Part shown: in pieces, positions 28,468 to 37,420 of the stretch
How positions within the stretch are numbered: the stretch's first letter is position 1
Layout: each line of letters starts with the position of its first letter
Origin: Mycobacteriaceae bacterium
GTDB taxonomy: Bacteria; Actinomycetota; Actinomycetes; Mycobacteriales; Mycobacteriaceae
Direction of reading: 5' to 3'
Assembly: GCA_019749805.1 (NCBI GenBank)
Contig: JAIEPH010000002.1
Span: 91,433 to 155,432, forward strand
DNA length: 64,000 nucleotides
Notes under the pieces: model-generated
What the model saw: only the letters and a program-made list of their open reading frames with translations
The model's database searches: none
What the model was told of the DNA's origin: nothing
Translations under genes and position numbers: made by a program

Positions 28468-29457
28468 ATGTCGCTGATCGCGCTCGAGGAGCATTTCGCC
28501 TGGGATCCGGCCAGTGCCGACAACGTGGTGGGCACCTGGCTGCGCACCAACAACCCCGTCGCCTACGACAGGTTGTACGACCGCGGCCCGCTTCGAATCG
28601 AGCAGATGGACGCCGCGGGGATCGATTTCCAGATCCTGTCGCTGTTCGATCCCGGTGTACAGGAGATGACCGACGTTGCGCGCGCCATCGAGCTCGCCCG
28701 CGGCGCCAACGATGACCTGGCCGAGACCGTGCGGGCGAACCCGAACCGATTCGGCGGCTTCGCGACGCTGGCAACCCAGGACCCGGACGCCGCGACCGCT
28801 GAATTCGAGCGTGCCGTTACGGAATTGGGCCTGGTGGGCGGTCTGATCAACGGGCACTGTCAGGGGCGCTATCTCGACGATCCGGCATATGAGGCCCTGT
28901 TCGCCTGCGCCGAATCGCTGGATGCTCCGATCTACCTGCACCCGACGACTCCGCATCCCGCGGTGATGGAGGCGTGGTTCGCCCCATACGTCGATGACGG
29001 TCTGCACCTGGCGTCGTGGGGATTCGCCGCCGAGGCGGGCACCCACGTTTTGCGGCTGATCTACTCGGGACTCTTCGACAAGTTCCCGCGCCTGCAGATG
29101 ATCATCGGCCACCTCGGTGAGATGCTCCCGTTCGCCGCCTATCGGGTCGACCGGTACTACGGCCTCGGCGGGAGCGGCTCAGGCGACCGCCTGCAGCGTC
29201 TGCCGTCGGAGTACCTGCGCAACAACTTTCACGTCACCACAAGCGGCAACTTCTGCCCGCCGGCCTTCGCATGCACTCTCGAGGTGATGGGGGCCGACCG
29301 GGTGATGTTCTCGGTCGACTACCCGATGGACGACAACCAGGCCGGTGCCGAATTCCTGGCGTCCTATCCCATGGACGACGCGACGCGGCGGAAGGTCAGC
29401 TCGGAGAACGCGGTGAAGCTCTTCGGCGCCCGGCTGCCCGCGGTCCTGACCTCCTGA
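28468..29457 (+). CDS. Amidohydrolase family 2 protein (decarboxylase-like)
   Basis: 329 aa TIM barrel. N-terminal ALEEHFAWD carries the first metal-site residues in the ExH form. Later landmarks are YLHPTTPHP, MIIGHLGEMLPFAAYRVDR, ITTSGNFCPP-like VTTSGNFCPPAF and FSVDYPMDDNQAGAEFL. This set is typical of the gamma-resorcylate/ACMS decarboxylase-like branch, but the substrate is unknown. A GGAGGTG SD precedes ATG 28468. First gene of the block that interrupts M. tuberculosis-like synteny after hisS. Confidence 0.88.
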   Translation: MSLIALEEHFAWDPASADNVVGTWLRTNNPVAYDRLYDRGPLRIEQMDAAGIDFQILSLFDPGVQEMTDVARAIELARGANDDLAETVRANPNRFGGFATLATQDPDAATAEFERAVTELGLVGGLINGHCQGRYLDDPAYEALFACAESLDAPIYLHPTTPHPAVMEAWFAPYVDDGLHLASWGFAAEAGTHVLRLIYSGLFDKFPRLQMIIGHLGEMLPFAAYRVDRYYGLGGSGSGDRLQRLPSEYLRNNFHVTTSGNFCPPAFACTLEVMGADRVMFSVDYPMDDNQAGAEFLASYPMDDATRRKVSSENAVKLFGARLPAVLTS

Positions 29458-29460
29458 CGG

Positions 29461-30528
29461 TCAGAGAGCGAAGACCTGGCCGTCGCGTGCAACGGTGATC
29501 TCTCCAGAGAAATTCTTCCCGATCTCATCGGTCCATTTGGAGTCGGGCAGGTCGGTGGGGTCGTAGTGGCTCAGGATGACGTGTCCGGCGTTGGCCGCCG
29601 CGGCCACCTCACCGACCTGAACGGCCGACGTATGCGAACTCTTGAGGTAGTTCGGCGGGAACCTGTTGCCGTAGTAGGCGTCGTCGAGGCTGAACTGTGC
29701 CTCGTGCACCAGGATGTCGGTGTCCTTCGCCAGCGTGATGAGGTTTTCGGATTTGGTGGTGTCGCCGGAAAACGTGACGGACACGCCGAGTTTCTTGAGA
29801 TCGAAGCGCAAGCCGAACGCCGGGAAGACGTCGTAGTGGGACACCAGCGTCGCGGTGACCGTCACGTTGTCGTCCGACATCACCGGGAACGGGGCGGTCT
29901 TCGGTGATCTGTTCTGGTAGTTGGCTTCTGGTGGCACCGCGATCTCGGCGACGGTGAACAGCTTCTGGAGGTCGTCGGTACCCATGTCGCGGATGAAGAT
30001 GTTGTTCGTGTAGGCGAAAGCTTGCTGCAGCGACATCGTCATCTCGGCCAGGCCCGGGGTCGGGTGTGCCGGATCGATGGTCGCCGGATCGGCATTGCCG
30101 ACCTGGCTGGGCGGCAGTCCACCAGCGGGGCCCGGCCCGTAGACCGTCACCGGTTTCTTGCCTTTGGAGGCCGTGTAGCCGCCGGAGAACAAGAAGCTGC
30201 CGTAGTCGACCGTGTGATCGGTGTGCAGGTGCGTGATGAACATGCTCCGCAATTGATCGAACTTGAGTCCCGCGTTCGTGAAGGCGTTCAATGAACCCAG
30301 GCCGCAGTCGATTTGGTAAACGTCGTCACCGATCTTCAGTGCGGACGAGATCCCGGTCTTGTTGGGCACCGGGGGCGGTCCGGCCTGGACGCCGAGCGTG
30401 ATGAGCGCGTTTTCGGGCAGCGCGGCCGGGCTCGCAGGCGGTGCTGATCGGCATGACGACACGCCGAATGCGGCTCCGCCGACAGCCGTTGCGAACAGGG
30501 CGAGTGCGGACCGTCTGGAGACCTGCAC
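29461..30528 (-). CDS. Exported metallo-beta-lactamase-fold hydrolase (RNase Z/arylsulfatase-like)
   Basis: 355 aa from GTG 30528. The N-terminus VSRRSALALFATAVGGAAFGVSSC carries a twin-Arg (SRRSAL) and a possible lipobox, so a Tat-exported, perhaps lipidated, enzyme is likely. HxHxDH in MFITHLHTDHTVDY at about 110-123; further metal ligands in FSGDTTKSENL, LVHEAQF and HVILSHYDP. It begins 2 bp after the stop of the upstream membrane protein gene, an operon pair. Confidence 0.87.
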   Translation of the reverse strand: MQVSRRSALALFATAVGGAAFGVSSCRSAPPASPAALPENALITLGVQAGPPPVPNKTGISSALKIGDDVYQIDCGLGSLNAFTNAGLKFDQLRSMFITHLHTDHTVDYGSFLFSGGYTASKGKKPVTVYGPGPAGGLPPSQVGNADPATIDPAHPTPGLAEMTMSLQQAFAYTNNIFIRDMGTDDLQKLFTVAEIAVPPEANYQNRSPKTAPFPVMSDDNVTVTATLVSHYDVFPAFGLRFDLKKLGVSVTFSGDTTKSENLITLAKDTDILVHEAQFSLDDAYYGNRFPPNYLKSSHTSAVQVGEVAAAANAGHVILSHYDPTDLPDSKWTDEIGKNFSGEITVARDGQVFAL

Positions 30529-30530
30529 GA

Positions 30531-31058
30531 TCAACCGCCGCGGACGACGTCGGTGAGGAGCTCGTCGACGTTGCCGACGCCACCGTCGAAGGGGTTGCCG
30601 CGCTTGAGAACTTTCACCCCTCCGGGGGTCAGCGCGACGAGTTTGGGCGAGCTGGAACCGATTTGCATCCTTCGCGCGAACTGCACCTGGTCCAGCGGGA
30701 CGATGGCACCGCCGCCGTAACTGAACAGGCCGAGCTTGCGGTCGATCACCGCGACCGAACGGCAACTGTGCAGCGGCTGGATGCGGCGCTGACGGATCCT
30801 GCGCACCGCGACGAACAACACCGCCGCGAACGCGAGCCCGACCGCGACGAAGATCGCGCCGAACGTGCGGGAGGGAACGCCAGCGACGAGCGCCACGACG
30901 CCGAACCCGCCGATCACGAGCGTCAATATGCCGACAACGAAAGCGAGTATCGCCAGCGCGCCCGTGCAGCGGTCGAAGATATTGACGCGGCGACCGTCGT
31001 CAGTGACGACGAGGCCGCCGGTGTCGATGAGAACCTCGGCCTCGGTGGGTGCGTTCAT
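30531..31058 (-). CDS. Two-helix membrane protein, function unknown
   Basis: 175 aa from ATG 31058. Hydrophilic N-terminus of about 35 residues, TM helices at about 35-60 and 66-88, then a cytoplasmic domain SCRSVAVIDRKLGLFSYGGGAIVPLDQVQFARRMQIGSSSPKLVALTPGG, which resembles PH-like bacterial domains. No family assigned. Immediately upstream of the exported hydrolase gene. Confidence 0.8.
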   Translation of the reverse strand: MNAPTEAEVLIDTGGLVVTDDGRRVNIFDRCTGALAILAFVVGILTLVIGGFGVVALVAGVPSRTFGAIFVAVGLAFAAVLFVAVRRIRQRRIQPLHSCRSVAVIDRKLGLFSYGGGAIVPLDQVQFARRMQIGSSSPKLVALTPGGVKVLKRGNPFDGGVGNVDELLTDVVRGG

Positions 31059-31161
31059 CCTGCACAGCATGCCCACTAATTGCCCGCGAGTGACCGCGTT
31101 TGTACAGAAATCCACGGCGTGTTGCGTACAAACACGCTCGCTCGCGGTTAGTGACGGGCGG

Positions 31162-31503
31162 TCAGCACGGTGACTTCTCTCGACGGGATAGCGCGCCAAC
31201 GACGATTACGACGCCAATGGCGACCACGCCGACGATCACCAAGGGGATGCTGCCGAGTCTTCGGTCCTCTAGCTCCATGTCACATAGCCGGGTGTAGTTC
31301 GTGTCGCCCAGTTCGCCACGACCTGGAACATTGGCGGCGCGCCCGTCGTCATGGAACCGCGCTTCTGACAAGTCAGGATCGATCGCGCTGCCACAGCCGA
31401 CGACCGCTAGCTCAGGGGACACCGAAGCAGGGACCACCAGACCGCCGATCCCTACCAGCAGGGCCACGAAACCAGCGAACGCAATTACCAGTCGAATCAT
31501 CAT
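31162..31503 (-). CDS. Small mycobacterial membrane protein with extracytoplasmic Cys-bearing loop
   Basis: 113 aa. TM helix at about 3-27, an external loop of about 60 residues with two Cys (VVGCGSAIDPDLSEARFHDDG and YTRLCDMELEDRR), and a second TM helix at about 85-106 ending in a basic tail. The arrangement ANVPG-----YTRLC, with a single C on each side, matches a recurring family of unknown mycobacterial membrane proteins. Same direction as the gene at 30531, 103 bp away. Confidence 0.75.
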   Translation of the reverse strand: MMIRLVIAFAGFVALLVGIGGLVVPASVSPELAVVGCGSAIDPDLSEARFHDDGRAANVPGRGELGDTNYTRLCDMELEDRRLGSIPLVIVGVVAIGVVIVVGALSRREKSPC

Positions 31504-31625
31504 TGGACATCGGTACCCGGCCGAGCATCACTCATACGTGGTGTGGCGCAGACGCTATGGGTTTGCGTGGTCGAACCTGTGGTGTACGCGCAGTATGACG
31601 CCGTGGGGCTCGGGTACTCCTCGAC

Positions 31626-32093
31626 ATGAGTAATCAACGACCGTCCCGGGCGGTGCGACACCGCATGGACCTCACGGTGGCCGTCGCAACGGTGACCACG
31701 ACACTCGCCGCCGTGGGATGCACGAGTGGCTACGAAGCGCTCGGCACCCACACCGCACGTGTCTTGATCAACGGCAGAGAAATCGCAGATCAGCGGCCGA
31801 TCAGGTGCGAGCAGGTGCAGTGGGTGTGGTTCATCGAAAGCCTAGAGCAGACGCCCGGGTTCACCGCGCAGGTGCGCACCGGCGACACCGTTCAGGCCCG
31901 GCTGGTGCGGATCGACACCCTCGGCGGCTTTACCGGCAGTGCCTGGAATGCCTCTGCCACCGCTCCCGCCGTCGAGGTCGATGCCGACGTCATGAAAGGC
32001 ACGTTCATCATCACCGGAACGGCCATGGGGTTTTATCACGACGATCCCGGTGAAACCGCCACCGCTACCTTCGAGATTCGAACCGACTGCTGA
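31626..32093 (+). CDS. LpqH-family (19 kDa antigen-like) lipoprotein
   Basis: 155 aa. Signal peptide with lipobox AAVGC (Cys32). The mature domain has the LpqH pattern: ARVLINGREIADQRPIRCEQVQWVWFIESLE, TVQARLVRIDTLGGFTGSAWN, and MKGTFIITGTAMGFYHDDPGETATATFEI; Cys pair positions at IRCEQ and the C-terminal DC fit the family. Surface lipoprotein, host- or envelope-related role not known. A weak GGGTA-type promoter element lies at 31612-31616. Confidence 0.88.
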   Translation: MSNQRPSRAVRHRMDLTVAVATVTTTLAAVGCTSGYEALGTHTARVLINGREIADQRPIRCEQVQWVWFIESLEQTPGFTAQVRTGDTVQARLVRIDTLGGFTGSAWNASATAPAVEVDADVMKGTFIITGTAMGFYHDDPGETATATFEIRTDC

Positions 32094-32147
32094 CTGATCG
32101 AAGGGCTCGCACCGATTCCGCCGATGAGATTGTGACGAAGAGATTCG

Positions 32148-32645
32148 TCACGGCCCTTGAACGGGGCACGCCTCGACCGGCACCGGCAACGTCAGGTCGC
32201 CTGCACGCTCGAATTGAAAGGTGACATCGGCTGTCGTAGCGGGACGCAGATCCGCATCCAATCGATCCAACCGCACCGCCGGCCCTCTTGCGTCGAGCGT
32301 GTTTGGCTGGCCAAAGCTGACTGTTGATTTGGGCGCGATAGGCACGCTCTCGATCACGCGCGCCTGATCGGCCGCCGTCGTCGACAAGCCGAGAAGCCGC
32401 TCGGTTTCCACCGTACGGTTGTTCGTCACCGTGAATCGAATCTCGCCACCGGCCCCTAGTTGAATCACGCACCGGCCGGGGACATAGGCCGGCACGATGT
32501 AGGCGTTCTCAACGGTGGTGCTCTGCGAGTGTGATCCGGAGCCGCGGTTGGATGAGCCCAGCACCGGATCCTCACCGCACCCGACGGCGCACATGGCCAC
32601 TGCCGCCGTTCCCGCTAAGGCCGAGGCTCTGGTTCGAAACTGCAC
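32148..32645 (-). CDS. LpqE-like lipoprotein (copper-chaperone PCu(A)C-type fold)
   Basis: 165 aa from GTG 32645, chosen because it gives a compact signal peptide with lipobox CAVGC (Cys23); the longer frame adds 31 unsuitable residues. The mature part has VENAYIVPAYVPGRCVIQLGAGGEIRFTVTNNRTVETERLLGLST, SVPIAPKSTVSFGQP and TADVTFQFERAGDLTLPVPVEAC, the arrangement of LpqE. Assignment is by pattern. Convergent with the LpqH-like gene. Confidence 0.72.
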   Translation of the reverse strand: MQFRTRASALAGTAAVAMCAVGCGEDPVLGSSNRGSGSHSQSTTVENAYIVPAYVPGRCVIQLGAGGEIRFTVTNNRTVETERLLGLSTTAADQARVIESVPIAPKSTVSFGQPNTLDARGPAVRLDRLDADLRPATTADVTFQFERAGDLTLPVPVEACPVQGP

Positions 32646-32921
32646 TGACTGATCTTCTCCTCTCGACGCGATGCGCTGATCACATCCGTCACCGGCGACC
32701 GCTGGCGCGGATACGGGGCAGCCTCGCGTCGAAGGCATGGTTACCCCGCGGGGTGCGGTTGATACCTGGTTGCGGGAATGAGTCGTGTCAGATCCGGTGC
32801 GCCTACTTCGGCAACCTAAGAGGCGCCTGAAGGCCGCATGCAGATCGCATGAGCTTTCAGGACCTTCGCCGGTCTATCTCCGCGTCGTGATTGCGATTAG
32901 GCAACGATCAAGCCCCAGACC

Positions 32922-32944
32922 GGTTTCTCGTTTCCATCGGGGTA
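32922..32944 (+). promoter_or_regulatory. Candidate SigF/SigB-type promoter of the sigma factor operon
   Basis: GGTTT at 32922-32926 and GGGTA at 32940-32944, separated by 13 bp; both hexamer cores are exact but the spacer is shorter than the 15-17 bp usual in mycobacteria. It would start transcription about 55 bp before the sigma factor gene, allowing autoregulation. The 270 bp upstream of the gene hold nothing else I can name. Confidence 0.4.
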
Positions 32945-33007
32945 GGCGCTCTACAGGCAGTACGTGGGAGGACATCAGTCGCTTCTGCGCCGTCGAAGGA
33001 GGCCGAC

Positions 33008-33877
33008 ATGACCGTCGCACAGCGCGCTGAAACGAAAGCCGCGGCCGCGCGCGGCCGGGACAGGACGAACATCGACGAACGGTTGCTGCTGATGGCCGAC
33101 TGCGCCAACCGGGATGAGCGCCGACGACGGCGGCAACAAATCATCACCGAGTGTCTGCCGATCGCCGACCACATTGCCTGCCGATTTGTCGGACGTGGCG
33201 AGCCAGCTGAGGACTTAATGCAGGTCGCCCGACTCGGATTGGTCAACAGTGTTGACCGCTTTGTGCCTGGCAAGGGCCGATTCATGGCGTTCGCGGTGCC
33301 GACGATCCGGGGAGAGGTGCGACGGCACTTCCGTGACAGCACCTGGTCGATGCGAGTCCCCCGGAAGGTTCAGGAGACGCAGCTCAGGATGCGGCGCACC
33401 GTGGAAATGCTGTCTCAACGGTTGAGTAGACCGCCGACGAATCAAGAAGTGGCACGAGAACTCGGCGTCGACGTTGACGACGTATCGCAATCCGAGGCCG
33501 CGCACTCGGCGTACCGGCCGCTGTCGCTCGATGCTCCCAGCGGCGAACCTCAGGGAGTACACGTAACCAGTATCGGCGAATCGGTAGGAGCGGACGATCC
33601 AGGCTTCGAGGTTGCCGAGGACCTCATCGTGCTGCGCGAAGTCATCGCTGAATTGGATCCCCGGCGACGAGCGATTCTGGGCATGCGTTTCTTCGACTGC
33701 TTGACGCAACGGGAAATCGCCTTACGCCTCAACGTCTCGCAGGTACAGGTATCTCGACTCTTGAATGGCGCGTTGACCCGGCTCCGTCAACGGATGGGTG
33801 TCGACGTACCGACGCCGGCGCGTGGGTGGTCCCGGCTGCCGGCAGGAATCGAAGATTCGACGAAAGTAGTTGATTGA
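33008..33877 (+). CDS. SigF/SigB-class alternative sigma factor
   Basis: 289 aa from ATG 33008 with SD AAGGAGG; the frame upstream holds the promoter-like element. Region 2 contains EDLMQVARLGLVNSVDRFVPGKGRFMAFAVPTIRGEVRRHFRDSTWSMRVPR, region 3 LSRPPTNQEVARELGVDVDDVSQ, and region 4 AELDPRRRAILGMRFFDCLTQREIALRLNVSQVQVSRLLNGAL with its helix-turn-helix. This is the general-stress group 3 type. No anti-sigma (RsbW-like) gene is adjacent, which sets it apart from the usual usfX/rsbW-sigF pair. It heads a plus-strand run to 37408. Confidence 0.93.
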   Translation: MTVAQRAETKAAAARGRDRTNIDERLLLMADCANRDERRRRRQQIITECLPIADHIACRFVGRGEPAEDLMQVARLGLVNSVDRFVPGKGRFMAFAVPTIRGEVRRHFRDSTWSMRVPRKVQETQLRMRRTVEMLSQRLSRPPTNQEVARELGVDVDDVSQSEAAHSAYRPLSLDAPSGEPQGVHVTSIGESVGADDPGFEVAEDLIVLREVIAELDPRRRAILGMRFFDCLTQREIALRLNVSQVQVSRLLNGALTRLRQRMGVDVPTPARGWSRLPAGIEDSTKVVD

Positions 33878-33878
33878 C

Positions 33879-34403
33879 ATGTGGTTTGATTTGTTCAGTG
33901 ATATCGCCAGGGTGGTGCTGATCGGATCCGCGGCATACATCAGCTTGATCGTGATACTGCGGATATCGGGGAAGCGCACGCTGGCCAAGCTCAACGCGTT
34001 CGACTTGGTGGTCACTGTCGCGGTGGGCTCCACTCTGGCCACGATTCTGCTCAATTCCGAAGTGTCATTCGCTGAGGGCGTGACGGCACTCGCGTTGCTG
34101 GCCGTGTTGCAATTCCTTGCGGCGACCGTTACATCGAGGTTCACCGTCGGGCGAGCGGTGGTTACCGCGAGACCCACTCTCCTTGTCTCGCAGGGGCGCT
34201 ACCTGGACGACGCATTGAGGGGCCAGCGCGTCAGTGTCGACCAGATTCGCCAAGCCATCCGGTCTACGGGGCAGGGCGATGTCAGCCGGGTCGCCGCAGT
34301 GGTACTCGAGCCCGATGGGTCGCTCAGCGTCATCGCCGGAGACAACGTCGGCGACGGGTCAGCGTTGGCGGGGCTGGGGAATGTTCCCGCGTCAGACCGT
34401 TGA
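33879..34403 (+). CDS. DUF421 (YetF-like) membrane protein
   Basis: 174 aa from ATG 33879, 1 bp after the sigma factor stop; TTG 33870 is an alternative. Three TM helices at about 7-30, 36-58 and 63-85 with LRISGKRTLAKLNAFDLVVTVAVGSTLATILL, then the soluble domain with TARPTLLVSQGRYLDDALRGQRVSVDQIRQAIRSTGQGDVSRVAAVVLEPDGSLSVI. DUF421 proteins recur in stress operons; molecular role unknown. Tightly coupled to the sigma factor. Confidence 0.9.
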   Translation: MWFDLFSDIARVVLIGSAAYISLIVILRISGKRTLAKLNAFDLVVTVAVGSTLATILLNSEVSFAEGVTALALLAVLQFLAATVTSRFTVGRAVVTARPTLLVSQGRYLDDALRGQRVSVDQIRQAIRSTGQGDVSRVAAVVLEPDGSLSVIAGDNVGDGSALAGLGNVPASDR

Positions 34404-34443
34404 CGGTGTCGACGCCGAATACGTTTCTAGGAAAGGAGAATTC

Positions 34444-34548
34444 ATGACCACAACGCGGTGTTATTCACTGCGCGACACGCAACGAGTCCCGAGGGCATCT
34501 AGGCAACCAGTGACGGCATCGCTCTGGCTCAGAGGACGGATCGATTGA
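34444..34548 (+). CDS. Small ORF (34 aa) coupled to the MDR dehydrogenase gene
   Basis: Begins MTTTRCYSLRDTQRVPRASR and ends SLWLRGRID. A strong SD (AGGAAAGGAG) lies 6 nt before ATG 34444. Its TGA (34546-34548) overlaps the ATG of the dehydrogenase gene (TGATG), which itself has no good SD. It may be a leader peptide that delivers ribosomes to the next gene, or a real basic small protein. No similarity recognised. Confidence 0.5.
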   Translation: MTTTRCYSLRDTQRVPRASRQPVTASLWLRGRID

Positions 34549-35603
34549 TGCAGGCGTTGACGGTCAAACCTGGTACCGCCGAGTCGCTATGCTTGGCGGA
34601 GGTTCCCGACCCCGTCCCGTGTTCCGACGAGTTGCTGGTCGACGGTGTGTCGCTCGGGGTATGCGGCACCGATAGAGAGATAGCGAGCGGACATTACGGA
34701 TGGCCGCCCCCTGGCCGGGATCGATTGGTGCTTGGGCACGAATCGCTGGGCCGTGTCGCGCAGACCGTTCCGGGCAGCGGCTTCGCGGTTGGCGACCTGG
34801 TCGCCGGCGTCGTGCGCCGCCCGGATCCGGTGCCGTGTGGTGCCTGCGCACGCGGTGAGTTCGACATGTGTCGCAATGGCCGCTACGCGGAGCGAGGTAT
34901 CAAGGAATTAGACGGCTACGGCAGCGAACAATGGTGTGTGGAAACGGGTTACGCAACCAAGGTCAATGCCGAGTTGAAACGTGTCGGCATGCTGATGGAG
35001 CCCACCACCGTAGTGGCCAAGGCGTGGGAACAGGTCTACCGAGTCGGCGAGCGGAGCTGGTTCGACCCGCGGCGGGTTCTGGTCACCGGGGCCGGGCCTA
35101 TCGGTCTGCTCGCCGCCCTACTTGGCGTGCAGCGACGACTGGACGTCCACGTGCTGGACCGGGTGACGGATGGCCCGAAGCCGGGATTGGTCGAATCGCT
35201 CGGGGCGACATATCACCACGAACCCGTTGAGGACGTCGCGACCCGGCTGCGCCCTGATGTGATCATCGAAGCCACCGGCGCCAGCCAGGTAGTCATCTCA
35301 GCAATGTCGACCACCGCCCACTACGGCATCGTGTGCCTGACGGGTGTGTCGCCTGCCGGCCGCACCGTGCACATCGACGCCGGCGCGCTCAACCGTGACA
35401 TCGTGCTGGAAAACGACGCCGTGGTGGGCTCGGTGAACGCCAACCTACGTCACTACCGACAGGCAGCGGACGCGTTGGCCGCGGCCGACATCGACTGGCT
35501 GGAGGGGTTGATCACCAGGCGGGTTCCGCTGAACCGGACGGTAGACGCATTCGAGCCGCGCGACGGTGACGTCAAAGTCGTCATCGACATCGGGAGCGCC
35601 TGA
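34548..35603 (+). CDS. Zinc-dependent medium-chain dehydrogenase, glucose 1-dehydrogenase-like
   Basis: 351 aa from ATG 34548. GroES-like domain with GVCGTDREIASG and LVLGHESLGRV (catalytic Zn ligands), a Cys-rich lobe CGACARGEFDMC, Rossmann motif LVTGAGPIGLLAALLG, and a C-terminal glucose-dehydrogenase-type domain (ITRRVPLNRTVDAFEPRDGDVKVVI). GDH-type proteins oxidise glucose to gluconolactone with NAD(P). Sits 2 bp before the GH15 gene, which would supply glucose. Translation probably coupled to the small ORF. Confidence 0.85.
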   Translation: MQALTVKPGTAESLCLAEVPDPVPCSDELLVDGVSLGVCGTDREIASGHYGWPPPGRDRLVLGHESLGRVAQTVPGSGFAVGDLVAGVVRRPDPVPCGACARGEFDMCRNGRYAERGIKELDGYGSEQWCVETGYATKVNAELKRVGMLMEPTTVVAKAWEQVYRVGERSWFDPRRVLVTGAGPIGLLAALLGVQRRLDVHVLDRVTDGPKPGLVESLGATYHHEPVEDVATRLRPDVIIEATGASQVVISAMSTTAHYGIVCLTGVSPAGRTVHIDAGALNRDIVLENDAVVGSVNANLRHYRQAADALAAADIDWLEGLITRRVPLNRTVDAFEPRDGDVKVVIDIGSA

Positions 35604-35605
35604 CC

Positions 35606-37408
35606 GTGGCGCGGATCGAGGACTACGCCCTGCTCGGTGATCTACAGACTGCCGCGCTCGTCGGCCGCGACGGGGCCATCGACTGGCTATGCCTGCCGGA
35701 CTTCGACTCGCCGGCCTGCTTCGCGGCGCTACTCGGAGGGGAGGCGGCCGGACAGTGGCGACTGGGACCCGCCGCAGGTGGCGTGGCGACCCGGCGGCAA
35801 TACCGCCGGGACACTCTGATTTTGGAAACCGAGTGGGACACCTCTGACGGCACTGTCCGGCTGATCGACTTCATGCCGCCGCGTGGCGGGCAGGCCGATG
35901 TGGTGCGGATTGTCGAGGGAGTGAGCGGCCGGGTACCGATGCGCATGGTCCTACGACTGCGCTTCGACTACGGCCACATCGTGCCTTGGGTGCGTCGTGA
36001 CGGCGAGTACTTGGCGGCGATAGCCGGGCCCGACGCCGTGTGGTTACGCACACAGGCGCCGATTCACGGTGAGGATCTCGCGACCATCGCTGAGTTCGAA
36101 GTCTCTGCCGGGCAACGAGTTCCATTCGTACTGACCCACGCGCCGTCGCATCTGCCCCGCCCCGAGCCCGCCGAGCCCGAGCGTGCCTTGGCTGGTACGG
36201 AACGGTTCTGGGACGATTGGATCGGACGATGCAGCTACGAAGGCCGGTGGGCGGCCGAGGTTCGCAGGTCGCTGGTCTTACTCAAGGCGCTGACCTACGC
36301 GCCCACCGGCGGAATCGTGGCGGCCGCGACTACGTCCTTGCCCGAACACATCGGCGGTTCTCGCAACTGGGACTACCGCTACTGTTGGCTGCGCGACGCC
36401 ACCTTCACCCTTCAGGCGCTACTGGGCACCGGCTACGTCGACGAGGCCACCGCATGGCGGGAATGGCTGGTGCGCGCGGTGGCCGGCGACCCGGCCGAAC
36501 TGAAAATCATGTACGGACTGGACGGAAGTCGCAGACTGCCCGAGCAAGAGTTGTCGTGGCTATCCGGCTACGAGAATTCACAACCGGTGCGCATCGGCAA
36601 CGCCGCAGCCGAACAGTTTCAGCTCGATGTGTGGGGCGAGGTGCTCGACGGCCTGCATCTGGGCAGAGAAGCGGGCCTGGTAGTCGATCACACCGCCTGG
36701 GATCTGCAGCGCGCGCTCCTCGACTACCTGGAGGGGCACTGGCGCGATCCCGACAACAGCCTGTGGGAAGTTCGCGGCCCGCGTCGGCATTTTGTGCACT
36801 CCAAGGTGATGGCATGGGCCGGGGTTGATCGAGCGATCCACTCCGTGGTCAACCACGGTTTGTACGGTCCGACGCAGCGATGGCGGGCACTGCGGGACGA
36901 AATCCACGCCGATGTCTGCGCGAACGGCTTTGATGCGCAACGCAATACCTTCACCCAGTACTACGGATCCCAATCGCTGGACGCGGCGCTGCTGTTGATA
37001 CCACGGGTGGGTTTCCTGCCGTGGAAGGACCCACGCGTTATCGGCACCGTCGAGGCGGTGCAGAAACAGTTGGATCACCACGGCCTCCTGCTTCGCTACC
37101 AAACCGAACACGGTGTCGACGGGTTACCCGGGGCCGAAGGTGCGTTTCTGGCGTGTACGTTCTGGCTCGCCGACGCTCTGCACCGCATCGGGCGTACCGG
37201 CGAAGCAATGTCCCTCTTCGTGCGTTTGCTTGCGCTGCGCAATGATGTCGGGATGCTCAGCGAGGAGTACGACCAGGTGTCAGGCAGGCAACTGGGTAAC
37301 ACCCCGCAGGCATTCAGCCTGGTGGGACTCATCAACACGGCGCGGGAGCTATCCGGTGCCCGAACAGAGACCTCCGCAGCGGCTTCGGCTCAGCACCTCC
37401 GGGATTAG
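35606..37408 (+). CDS. Glycoside hydrolase family 15 enzyme (trehalase/glucoamylase-like)
   Basis: 600 aa from GTG 35606. N-terminal beta domain with [36 protein letters not shown], then the (alpha/alpha)6 barrel with [76 protein letters not shown] and [26 protein letters not shown]. No signal peptide, so it acts in the cytoplasm. Mycobacterial GH15 proteins of this layout include a trehalase. It would release glucose for the upstream dehydrogenase. Last gene of the sigma factor run. Confidence 0.92.
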   Translation: MARIEDYALLGDLQTAALVGRDGAIDWLCLPDFDSPACFAALLGGEAAGQWRLGPAAGGVATRRQYRRDTLILETEWDTSDGTVRLIDFMPPRGGQADVVRIVEGVSGRVPMRMVLRLRFDYGHIVPWVRRDGEYLAAIAGPDAVWLRTQAPIHGEDLATIAEFEVSAGQRVPFVLTHAPSHLPRPEPAEPERALAGTERFWDDWIGRCSYEGRWAAEVRRSLVLLKALTYAPTGGIVAAATTSLPEHIGGSRNWDYRYCWLRDATFTLQALLGTGYVDEATAWREWLVRAVAGDPAELKIMYGLDGSRRLPEQELSWLSGYENSQPVRIGNAAAEQFQLDVWGEVLDGLHLGREAGLVVDHTAWDLQRALLDYLEGHWRDPDNSLWEVRGPRRHFVHSKVMAWAGVDRAIHSVVNHGLYGPTQRWRALRDEIHADVCANGFDAQRNTFTQYYGSQSLDAALLLIPRVGFLPWKDPRVIGTVEAVQKQLDHHGLLLRYQTEHGVDGLPGAEGAFLACTFWLADALHRIGRTGEAMSLFVRLLALRNDVGMLSEEYDQVSGRQLGNTPQAFSLVGLINTARELSGARTETSAAASAQHLRD

Positions 37409-37420
37409 TCGACGGCCGCC

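Noticed and set aside
31593..31616. GTAT-N15-GGGTA before the LpqH-like gene as a SigF promoter
   Set aside because: Mismatch in the -35 and no support beyond the -10 core.
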